This document shows positions 37,108 to 46,935 of a stretch of 64,000 nucleotides of DNA, piece by piece. The position numbers and the translations under genes are program-made. The notes below the pieces were generated by a model, which was not told where the DNA came from, searched no databases, and saw only the letters and a list, made by a program, of their open reading frames with translations. Position 1 is the stretch's first letter; each line of letters opens with the position of its first letter. Source of the stretch: Arabidopsis thaliana (lineage: Eukaryota; Streptophyta; Magnoliopsida; Brassicales; Brassicaceae); assembly GCF_000001735.4 (NCBI RefSeq), contig NC_003070.9, forward strand, positions 3,720,001 to 3,784,000, read 5' to 3'.

Positions 37108-39332
37108 GTTTTGGGGCAGTAGATGCATCCTCTTGTATAAACAAAACAAGAGTAGAGAATAAACCCTTTTTTTTGTTGTTGTTTATGTCTTATTGAATAT
37201 TGACACGTACTCTAAGCTTCACGTGTCCACACTTATGTCTCTTAATTTTATCCCATAATTGTCTTATTATCTTATATACGTCAAATAATAATTCTCTTAT
37301 TAGTCAACCTAGTATGGCCATTCGTTATAATTCCTTATTTTTGTTTCCGATGGTTTCCCAATCACACGTTATGCCCACGTCTTTTAGCCTTGCATGTATG
37401 TTTACTTTTACCGGTATATTGGGTTTTATGTTAATTTTAGACAAACGAGAATAATGTTTTGAGCGAATTCATAACTAATTACTTTACGGAGTATAAGTTT
37501 ATATGTTCTTTTATAGATTACAAACTGCATTGGATGTAAAGCGTTGTTAAAAACCTTTTGCAAAACAAAGAAAAGAAAAGGTTGTAAAATATCTTTACCT
37601 AAAAAGAGTTGTAAAATATCTAAGATGGATATTTAATATTACTTAACAAGTATTAAAGTATAGTATTTTTTTGGTTGGTTTATATAAGGACAATCAAGTA
37701 AAAACAAGAGAAATCATATCATTGAATTGTTTTTAGAAAAAGTAAAATCTCACATAATTTTAAAAACGGCTTGATACAAAAGTTTATAGTGTATAATCTC
37801 TAGTTGATAAGATGTTACAAGAAAATGACATTAAATTCTTTTCTTAAAATAATTAAATTGTTAAGTATTTTACTCATATTAAATAATATCCTACCACAAA
37901 ACAAATTAATCCATAGTATGAGTATCGCCAAAAACGCAAAAACACTATTTTTATTATTATGATACATTATTTATCTTTCAAATGATCTAGTATCTTATTT
38001 ATGTCACCGGATTAAAATGAAGGATTTCATAATAAAAATTATCCCTGACGGCAGAAACCCACTAAGGTATTTTTAAGAGTTAAGAAGTAAGAACGGGCCA
38101 AGGTAGATGTCAAGTTTCTCCAACTGTCGTCGTATATTTGACTCCGACTCGTCCCAAGTGGCCATCCACTCTTTACTATTTAATCTTTTTCTTTGTCGAC
38201 CACTACTAATTTCGCTTACAGCAATGATGAAAATACTACTACTGCTCAAACCACAGATATTATCCTTACATTTTCGGATCTTACCCTTTTGATATATCTA
38301 AAAAAGCTCTTAGGTTTTTCTTTAATATCTCATTGATGATTTCTTAAAAAGGGATATGTTATAATGGTTGCTTGACTCGAAAGAGCAAACACATATATAG
38401 TTAACAGTGTTATATAAACGTAAACTTTGTTTGTTTGATTTGATTGTTTATTTTCATTTGGATTGAATATATAAATTAGAAATATTACCATTTGAAAGAT
38501 CGATGTACTAAATTATTATATACTTATAAAAAGAAAATTACAGACAATGACATTCCGTCTTTAACAAATTAGAAGGTAAGAAATTTCAAAAGGTATTTTT
38601 GACGTTCTCACAATAATAATAATATCCCCATGCTTCATTTGATTCACATCTCATCTAGCACAAGAAGAGCAATACGAAATTCCAATTTTAGTTAATATAT
38701 TACCGACATAAAAAGAAGTGGCAAACGAAACTTCTTCGAAATACAGAACAAGAACAGCGATCCAACTGCCCTGTGATGTGACTTTGATGGTGAGAGTGAG
38801 TCGCAAAGTTTGTCTGACGTTCGACCGTTAGATTTCACGGCCTAAAAGAGTGAAAGCTCTTTTGGATGAGAATCCAAGAAAATCCAATAGTTGGACGCGT
38901 CCATAATTAATTCGTTTTGTTAATTTTCCCCGTCGATAGTTAAACGACCAATAATACGATCGCACGTAAAGATGGTGTCATTATCGACCGAAGAGTCGTT
39001 GCTAAGCAAGCAGTAAGCACCGTTCACTGTCCAGTCCAGGGTTATAACAAAATATGTCTCGTGTGTGTCACATCTAACACGTGATTATTGGCTCCAGATT
39101 TCTCGTTATACATTTTTATTTTTATTTTTTACAGTGATTATAAATCGAATTATCGAAAATAAGAGCATGAGGCTCCCTTCTTCATTTTCTGCATATCCTT
39201 CTCAGATTTTACGTACATCTCCACTATACTCACAATTCACAAGGACCTCGACCATTAGCTCTTCCAATTTGTTACGCGTTGTTCATATGCAAGATTCAAA
39301 CAATACGAAATAAGACCAGCTCAATGCCCAAA

Positions 39333-39459
39333 ACTCAAAATTCACATACAAGTAGGAGATGTTTATTGTCTTCGTCGTCATTCAACAATATGTTTTCACA
39401 TTATTCCTAACATTGGAGCAACCAAAGCTGAGATAAGAATGATCAAGAAGAAGAATTGA
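39333..39459 (+). pseudogene. Relic of the DUF300 gene 3' end
   Basis: attgtcttcgtcgtcattca and the following bases align with the last coding exon of the DUF300 gene (atcgtcttctccatcattca at ~35366-35385). Similarity continues through caa-tat-...-gttttcac, gtggag/ttggag, aaagctgagat and the terminal attgattg. A one-base deletion and an in-frame TAA show that it is non-functional. It sits just beyond the 3' end of DUF761 copy 2, exactly as the intact DUF300 3' end sits beyond copy 1, marking the left edge of a tandem duplication. Confidence 0.8.
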
Positions 39460-40021
39460 TTGATTTTGATCACAAAATAAAAGACATAAGATCCTTTTGC
39501 CAGATAAGACCAATAATAAATGTTATATTTTTTGGTCTAAAGTTTTATACTAAAATCGTGGTTAATCTTTTTTTTTTTTGTTAACGTGAATATTATGTTT
39601 TGCTTTGTTACAAACTCCATATGAAGAAATAATGTGCACCAATTTCATGTTGCAAATTAGACGAAACAATCGGACCATACGTAACGGGCCCTAGGGATAG
39701 CCAAGTGAAAACAACCGTTTTAGACTCCTCCCAAGCCTATTATTTTTAAATGACATCCATCTTTATGTAAAACATATTTTTAGTAAATTATATCATTTTC
39801 TATTTAGATATTTGATGAAAACAATCTTTTTATTTTTTAATAATCAAAAAGGCTCCTTCTTAAACTGATTAGATGTATTATGGTTCAAATCTCTTTTTGC
39901 TTCATTACTTGTAGTCCATATAAAAAAAAACAAAATATAAAAGACATTTAAATAGTAAAAAACGATTAACAATTAATTATTAAGACAAAAAGCTAATTAA
40001 TCTCGTGTTTAATTAAGCCAC
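39460..40021. other. Downstream flank of DUF761 copy 2
   Basis: AT-rich DNA. Part of it (ttgttaacgtgaatatta, gtgcaccaattt) parallels the DUF300 3' UTR, extending the relic. No gene is seen. Confidence 0.5.
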
Positions 40022-41165
40022 TTATTTCTCCAATTTTAGCGACTCCAATCTCTCTTCCTTACACTTCTTGATAAACGCTTCTACTCTTCGATTCAGCTCC
40101 TCCCTACTCGGCGACATCTCCTTCTTCATCTTCACCGGTGACGTCACCGTCGGAGACGACTGTCGATAATTAGTCACGTCCCTGAACGTCTCCGCTTTCC
40201 TCAAGACAGGTTTTACATCGCCGCCGGCGTTAAGTCCAGACATACTGGTTTTCCGGTAATGACAAGTCAACGGCGTTGATTTTCCCTCCTCAGTTATCAT
40301 GTTCCACGTGTTCTCCAGTGTCTCGTGCCGGTTCGGTTTCACCACTTTCAACGCCTTCTTTTTTCTATTAACGCCTGCAAAATAAGAATTTCCTATATAA
40401 GACAATTACCTATTTACCCCTCTACGGTTTATTTCGGTTTAAACCGGTTATAATCGGTCATTGTCGTCGATATAGCGTGAAAATTCAAATAAAATCTAGC
40501 CGTTATGTTGAATGACGTCATCCTTTCCTCAATTATTAAATTAATAATTTAAAAAGTTTTCGCCTACTCTTAATTTCTCCGGTACCTTTTGAACTCGCTT
40601 TGATCGGTTTCCGGTGGCCGGATCTAGCCGAAACCAGTGGTTTCTCAGCCGGAGGCAGATTCTCGGATTCCTCCATTATCGGCTGATTCAACTCTGATCT
40701 CATCACCGCAAACTCATCTCCACCGTTGGTCTGTCCTGAAATCGCCATCTCCTTCTCTTCAAACACGACCTCCAATATCTCCACCTCCGCAACGAGGATC
40801 GGCGACTGAACCGTCGCCACAAAATCAAAATCTGCGTCCAGATCAACCAACCGTCGCGGAGGAGCTTGGGTGATGACATTCGGAATCGTATATTCGCCAC
40901 CGAGTAAAATCTCGTCGTCTTCACCGTCTTGCTCTCCAACGCTCTGATAAAACTTGGAAGAAGCCATGATAATGGTGATTATGACGTTGATGGCGACGAA
41001 AAGATACGGCGGTTTCAGCCACGAGAGAAAGGAGCTCCAAAAGATCGGGAATCGTGATACAGAGAAGTCTACTGCGATAGGAACAGAGGACTTCAGAAAC
41101 AGAGACACGGCCACGATTCCGGCGGTGATTAGCGCCGCCTTGATCGAAATCATAGACGAAACCAT
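40022..41165 (-). CDS. DUF4408/DUF761 membrane protein, copy 2
   Basis: Two exons, 40586-41165 and 40022-40374, total 933 nt (310 aa). I chose the ATG at 41165 (MVSSMISIKAALITAG) because it aligns with the starts of the two paralogues. An in-frame ATG 15 codons upstream (41210) is possible. Features: two N-terminal hydrophobic helices (ITAGIVAVSLFL; LSWLKPPYLFVAINVIITII), an acidic middle with ENLPPAEKPLVSARSG, the basic exon-2 start RKKKALKVVKP, and a C-terminal DUF761 motif ELNRRVEAFIKKCKEERLESL. The stop comes where copy 3 has glutamate; bases after the stop still spell Val-Ala-stop, so the end is slightly shortened by mutation. Confidence 0.92.
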
Positions 41166-42120
41166 TTTTTCCGATTTGGAGTACTCTCGATCTGTCGACT
41201 GTTGAATCATAGAGGTGGAGGTGGAGCTTTATGTGAAAAGCTTAATTACGCTGTGATGTTAACCTTACACCGTTGGATCTAAGAATATAAAGATGGACGG
41301 TTAGGATTAGTGAAAGGTTTGGCGAATGGTTGGTCACGTGTCGTTTTAGTTTGTGTCAATTCTGGAATCTCCAAAATTCTCTAAATAAGAAAACAAATGA
41401 AACATTGTAATTTTCTTAGTCGACCTAGCTATATACTATAACGAATCAATTGTTTCTCACGTTGTGACCACCTCTTTTTAACCTTATCTGTTCTTTTTCC
41501 TTTTTGATTAATTATTTAACCTTATATTTTACATTCTTACTCTTGGCAAATATTTCACTTTTCAATCGACCGACGAAAAAAAAGTCGAACAATTATTTTA
41601 AATTAGAAAATATATGCAAACGTATTTGTTATACTTAAGAAAGATATCCAAATTACTTCATGTCGTTTATATTTTTGATTCGGTATGGTCTTCCCATCAT
41701 TTTAATTCTAGTTATGGTGGAATGATATGTAGCCTATTTTAATATTATTCCCACAATTTCATTAGCCGGCTGCCTTGATAGATTATTGACATATGCCAGT
41801 CCTTTAAGTACTCAAGATATTTGTGTACGATACAAAATTAAAACATCTATCTTTAAGACTTTTTGTTAGGGTTACCAACTGCATGGTGGCTTTGTGGCCC
41901 CGTAATATATCACCTTCTTGATGTAAATATGTAATAATATATCACTTACATTGCTCAGAACCACAAAATTTTATCCAACTTAACTTATCAATTGTATACC
42001 TTGTTCCATATCAACATGTTAAGTAAAAAAAACAAAACTAAAGAGATCTATATGATACGCATCTTCTTATCATAACTATACATTCTTACATTTTCATTTA
42101 TAGAAAAAAATAGGAAATAA
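41166..42120. other. Upstream region of DUF761 copy 2
   Basis: Holds the conserved promoter block at 41269-41308. Blocks at 41612-41635, 41690-41760 and 41865-41915 have recognisable counterparts upstream of copy 3 (45165-45190, 45660-45730 and 45840-45890), so the tandem duplication includes at least 700 bases of 5' flank. No gene is seen. Confidence 0.6.
41269..41308. promoter_or_regulatory. Conserved promoter block of DUF761 cluster, copy 2
   Basis: accgttggatctaagaatat, then aaagatggacggttaggatt. It is the closest match to the consensus among the four copies in the cluster. Confidence 0.65.
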
Positions 42121-43015
42121 CTGAAAGAGTGTGTTTTGCATCAGAATGTATATATATATATATATATACATTTTTGCAGCAATTTTAGCAAATAAATCTT
42201 GGACTTGGACTTATTTACGATCTAATGTCATTAGCATTAAATCTTTTTTCCAAAATAATTAATTTTTCTTTAAATTCTTTATTTAAATTGTCAATCACAT
42301 TATCAATCAAATTTAGTCCCAACAAACTTCAAATCAATCCCTTAAAATTAGCATAAACATATTTGTTAACAATATTTTAAAACAAAGTTTTTTGTTAAAT
42401 AAATATTATTCATACTAAACGTTTTTTGTTTAAATAAATAAATTTTGTATTTGAACTTATTTACAATGTCATGTCACCGACATTAATTATTTATTAATGA
42501 AAATATTTAATTAAAGATTTAGATCTTTTTAATCATTTCTTTTAGAGTTATTATGTCATTACCTTATAAGCAAACATATTAATTTTTTAAATATTATTAT
42601 TTATATATTTAACATTTATAAAACATTATTAATATTTAAACTTATAAAAAATTTGATATATCACAATTTTTAACATCATTATATTATATATAGAGTTTAA
42701 AAAAATCTTAATTTTTTCCGTCATATTTTGTGATTCAACGTCCCGCATCGACAAAAATATATAGACAATGATTTATAAACATATCATAAATAAGATCAAC
42801 ATTAATATAAATAAATGGTTTTTTTACGGGACGGGTTTGGCGGGACGGGTTTGGCAAGACGTTACTTAATAACAATTGTAAACTATAAAATAAAAATATA
42901 TTATAGATAGATACAATTTGCAAAAAAAAAATTATACTAACTTTAAAAAGATAAATTGTCCCCGCGGTTTACCGTCCGCAGACTAAATCTGAAAGAGTGT
43001 GTTTTGCATCAGAAT
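42121..43015. mobile_element. Insertion flanked by 27-bp direct repeats, Helitron-like interior
   Basis: A 27-base sequence beginning ctgaaagagtgtgttttgc occurs identically at 42121-42147 and 42989-43015, enclosing 841 bases. The insert is very AT-rich, begins with a TA microsatellite, contains two related ~45-base segments (gacttatttacgatctaatg at ~42207, aacttatttacaatgtcatg at ~42454) and a cgggacgggtttggc direct repeat (42828-42858). It ends with ccccgcggtttaccgtccgc, resembling Arabidopsis Helitron (ATREP) interiors and 3' hairpins. Helitrons do not normally make target duplications, so class and mechanism are uncertain. Confidence 0.45.
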
Positions 43016-43438
43016 TCTTTTTAAAAGTAAACACTTATTAAAGCTTAACTAGTTCAGCTTATATCATTTAAATACATCCAGATTTTGATATAAACATGTA
43101 TACATGTTGTTATATTATTTTCTCTTTTGGATTTTTGATAAGTAATTCTAGTTTTTTCTTTAGCCACGTTTTAAGATTCGCTGGGGCCTGTAAACTCAGG
43201 ACCGCCTCTATTGGACGTCGGACCATGATCTAGATTGAACAAACAGAAGTACGCATCTCATCAGGTAAATAAAACAGTGCTAACATTACATTGTATATTG
43301 TATATTACAATATCAATTTAATACGTACCCATCGTTACATTTAACGTCTTTTGTTTCATTTCATGTGTATATATATAGAAGGAAAAAAAAAAGGACAATC
43401 AAAATAGTAAAAAAGAGTAATAACTACGACAAAGCTAG
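43016..43438. other. Downstream flank of DUF761 copy 3
   Basis: AT-rich DNA with no recognisable gene. I did not find a DUF300 relic here. Confidence 0.5.
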
Positions 43439-44464
43439 CTAAGCGACCTCTTTGTCTAACCTTAGTGACTCGAGCCTCTCTTCCTTAACCTTCTTTATAA
43501 ACGCTTCAATTCTTCGATTCAGGTCCTCTAGACTCGGCAACATCTCTTTCTCCATCTTCACCGGAGGCGTCACCGTCAGAGACGACTGGTGATAGTAATT
43601 AGTCACGTCTCTAAAAGTCTCTGATTTCCTCAAAGAATCACCACCGGCGCCAAGTCCGAATATATCCGGTCTCTGGTAATGACTAGTACTCAACGGTCTT
43701 GACGTTCCCTCCTCCGATATCGTCTTCCACTTATTATCTCGCTTCGGGTTCACCACTTTCAACGCCTTCTTTCTAATATCATCGCCTGCAAAATAATAAT
43801 CCCCCTCCGAAGTTACATAAATAGTGTTCCAAAATTCGAATAAAAACCTATCCGTTGTCTTGAATGACGTCACCTTTTTCCTTAAACATTTGGAAGTGAT
43901 AGTACCTTTTGGAGTCACTTTGACCATTTTCCGGTGTTCAAATCTAGCCGAAACCAAAGGCTTCTCAACCGGAGGGAGATTCTCTGATTCTTCCAACACA
44001 ACAAACTCATCTCCGCCGTTAATCAGTTCTGAAATCTCCTCCTCCTTCTCTTCATACACAACCTCTGATCTCTCCACCTCTGGCGGCTGAATCGTCGCCA
44101 TGAAGTCAAAGTCCACGTCAAGATCCATATCCTTAACCTCAAGCCGTGGCGGAGAAGTTTGGTTGACGATTGGCTCAGTTTGAATCCTATAGTAGCCACG
44201 TCCGTGTAAATTCTTCTCGTCTTTACCATCGTGATCACCAATGCTCCGGTAATATCTGGAAGAAGCAATAATAATGGTGATCATGACGTTGACGAAGACG
44301 AAGAGGTACGGCGGTTTCAGCCACGGGAGGAAGGAACTCCAAAGGGTCGAAAAAGATAAGGAGAAATATAATGTTACGGGAAGGAAAACCTTTAGAAACA
44401 TAGACATGGCGGTGATGATTCCGGTGGATATAAGCACCGCCTTGATGATGGTCGAACAAACCAT
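43439..44464 (-). CDS. DUF4408/DUF761 membrane protein, copy 3
   Basis: Two exons, 43906-44464 and 43439-43785, total 906 nt (301 aa). The splice sites are inferred by alignment with copies 1 and 2 (exon 1 ends TPKG, exon 2 begins GDDIRKKALKVV). The 120-nt intron (43786-43905) is a multiple of three and has no stop, so unspliced RNA would encode a 341-aa form. Two N-terminal hydrophobic helices, a middle with ENLPPVEKPLVSARFEHRK, and a C-terminal DUF761 motif DLNRRIEAFIKKVKEERLES are present. Function unknown. A ctatatatat TATA-like sequence lies at 44502-44511, close to the ATG. Confidence 0.92.
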   Translation of the reverse strand: MVCSTIIKAVLISTGIITAMSMFLKVFLPVTLYFSLSFSTLWSSFLPWLKPPYLFVFVNVMITIIIASSRYYRSIGDHDGKDEKNLHGRGYYRIQTEPIVNQTSPPRLEVKDMDLDVDFDFMATIQPPEVERSEVVYEEKEEEISELINGGDEFVVLEESENLPPVEKPLVSARFEHRKMVKVTPKGTITSKCLRKKVTSFKTTDRFLFEFWNTIYVTSEGDYYFAGDDIRKKALKVVNPKRDNKWKTISEEGTSRPLSTSHYQRPDIFGLGAGGDSLRKSETFRDVTNYYHQSSLTVTPPVKMEKEMLPSLEDLNRRIEAFIKKVKEERLESLRLDKEVA

Positions 44465-44525
44465 TTTCTGAGTTGGTTTCCTCTTGATCTATGCACTGGC
44501 TGATGATATATATAGGTGGAGCTCA

Positions 44526-44663
44526 TGGGGAAGCTTAGGATACGATTTAATCTACACCGTTGGATCTAATAACAGGAAGATGGACGGTTGGGATCGATTA
44601 TGGGCATGGCAAATGGTAGGTAATATACGAATTCATGCAGCATAAGAGGACGTGGCCTTTTAA
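44526..44663. promoter_or_regulatory. Promoter module A of DUF761 copy 3
   Basis: Contains the conserved block accgttggatct...gatggacggttgggatcg (44556-44596), then atggtaggtaatat, gaattcatgcagca, and acgtggc (44650-44656), an ABRE/G-box-like core. A diverged second copy follows directly. Confidence 0.6.
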
Positions 44664-44697
44664 TTCGGTATTTTCTTAATCTATCCACTGTTGATAA

Positions 44698-44851
44698 ATA
44701 TGGGGATATGATTTGATATAGACCGTTGGATCCACGAATAAAGAGATGAACGGATGAGATCGATTAAGGTCATAGACGAAAATGGTAGGTGATATTAATT
44801 TTGTAGTACGAAATTATGAATTCATTCAGCACGAAGACGTGGCCTTTTTAG
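44698..44851. promoter_or_regulatory. Promoter module B of DUF761 copy 3 (duplicate of A)
   Basis: Same order of words as module A: gatttgatatagaccgttgg (block at 44722-44762), gatgaacggatgagatcgat, atggtaggtgatat, gaattcattcagcac, and acgtggc followed by cttttt at 44837-44849. The duplication is diverged and slightly longer than A. Confidence 0.6.
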
Positions 44852-45137
44852 TTTGTCTTTCTGCCACGTCATATTTTCCACGTGTCGTTTATTCAACCTC
44901 CAAAAATTTATCAATAAGGAATTAAACGGGAAACATTATAAGTCAGTAAATTGTATGGGGGTTGGTGGGAAATAGAGACTTTAGAATACTTGCAAAATAA
45001 CGCCTATTATTTTTTCTTTTGTTTTCAATCGTTTCCCAAAGTTGCGACCACTTATTTATCTTAGTCTCGAGTGTCAGGTCTGTCAACCAATATTCACTTT
45101 CAGTCACCGGAGAAAAAATCAAATGGTAGTTTCAAAA

Positions 45138-45177
45138 TGATATGCAAACGTTTTTTTTTTTTTTTGATATGCAAACG
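45138..45177 (-). repeat. Poly(T)-only insertion flanked by a 13-bp direct repeat
   Basis: tgatatgcaaacg occurs at 45138-45150 and 45165-45177, separated only by T residues. The homologous position upstream of DUF761 copy 2 (41610-41630) has a single atatgcaaacgtatttgtt with no T-run, an apparent empty site. This fits retroposition of a bare poly(A) tail after the tandem duplication. Confidence 0.65.
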
Positions 45178-46935
45178 TATTTGTTGTACTTACCACAAAT
45201 ACGAGTTAATAAATTATGTATTTTGGTTTTGTTCGACAAAAAACACATGAAGAGTTGATGCACGATGAGATCTTGTAAAACGAGAAGAATGATTTGGTAA
45301 ACATATATACTTGTTTCTGATTGAGCCAAAAAAAATGCAGTTACGTTATTCGTGATGTATTATTATCTGTTGCTGCAAAACAAACAATTGAACATAAATT
45401 TTCAATATATATACCTTGCATGTAAACATAAACTTGACTGTTTGGTCGATTTACATACAAGCAACATTATAAGAAATAAACAAGACAATATTATACTAGC
45501 AAAAGAAAAAACAAGACACTATACTATCTTGCAAGTTGTAACCTTGCGTGTTTAATTGGCTTCCCCTTGGTCTCAATGTTATGTCTTTGCTTTGTGTGAA
45601 TTGTGAATCTGTGATGTGTGATAGTTCAATGCTTTTGTGAGTTTGTGTTATGAATTTGGTCTTCCCATCAATTTTTTTAGTTATGGTGGATTGATATGTA
45701 GCCTATATCAATTACGCTCCCACAAATTCGTTTCGTTTAGTTAGCGGGCTTGATAGATTGACGTATGCATGTGGGTGTTCCATTTAGTAATAAATATATA
45801 AATTGTATGATACAAATGAGGACATCAATTTTTAAGACGTTTTTGTTAGGGTTACAAGTCTCATGGTGACTTCGTGGTCCCGTAATTTATCACTTACATT
45901 ATTGACAAATGACAACCACAAGTTACTTGATTTTGGACTTTATCACGTAGTGATAAAATGAAATAAAAGATCTTCGACTCTTTCTTTTCTGGCTCGAAAA
46001 TATCTTCTACCTAAGAGTTAAGATAAATCAAAGGCGTCTTCTAGGCAATAATCAATGGATCAAACAATTCCAAAATGTTTATTTCCTTAAGACGTGGCGA
46101 AGGTCGAGTTTCAATTCTCAACGAACATACATTTGACCATTATTTAAGGTAAATGTCGGGTCTAAAGATCTCTCGTGTCCCTGTGCTACTAGCTGCTCTG
46201 ATTTATATCAATATATCAAAACGAAGGATCTCTTTAGTTATTGTTTAACATTTGCAGATGAGTTACAAAAAAAATATCAAAACGTGTAAACTGTAACATA
46301 AAATGTAAGTAGTAACGAACTATACCCTCCTTGAAACTATACAAAGATTTGTTATAGACTGCAACTTATGTGTTACCTACATATATTATATATACCATAT
46401 TCGGTAAGATTTCTATTTAGGAAATGTATTGAACTAAATAATTAGATTGAATTCTTTTTTTAGAGAAAGTCATACATATTTGCATTTGTATTCTATTTAG
46501 TGAAATATTCATCCTCTGCAAATTTGTAAGCCGTGCCATGAGGCCCATGACGGTTGAACCGGCCTTCTATACGAAATCAGATCATGTTCGAGCATATCTT
46601 TTTTACTGCCAACTTGAACCGCTTCTTTAAATCGCCAAAACCAACCCCTTTGCCGATTTGTAGCCACCAAAGCGGTTAGTATTCAACCGCAGTAATTGCT
46701 TGTTACCAATTTAACCAAATTTATAGGAAGAGTTAGTGATCAAAGAACTTGGTGAACGGTAAAGTAAGTGTAACATTACAGATTTGATTAACAAATGTGA
46801 TTGTTACAACAAAACTCAACATTATCCAATTGTTACCCTCCATTTCAACAGCAGAAAAATATCAAAACGCTCGAGAATCCGAATCATCAGAAGCTCTAAA
46901 AGCATGCTTTTAGAGGACAACAGACATTTCTACTC

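Larger units (their letters stand above)
36912..39332. other. Intergenic between DUF761 copies 1 and 2
   Basis: The first ~200 bases are the copy-1 promoter with the conserved ACCGTTGGATCT block. The rest is AT-rich with no convincing gene. Short open frames at 37.2, 38.1 and 39.1 kb have no recognisable protein features. The right end runs into the DUF300 relic. Confidence 0.55.
44465..46935. other. Intergenic between DUF761 copy 3 and RRP17-like gene
   Basis: The first 400 bases hold a tandemly duplicated promoter module. 45.1-45.9 kb has blocks homologous to the 5' flank of copy 2 plus a poly(T) insertion. 45.9-46.9 kb has no recognised feature and includes the presumed 3' UTR of the RRP17-like gene. 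Confidence 0.55.

Noticed and set aside
41166..41210. Upstream ATG for DUF761 copy 2 (15 extra residues)
   Set aside because: The paralogues start at the position equal to 41165; the extra residues have no counterpart. It is not excluded as an alternative start.
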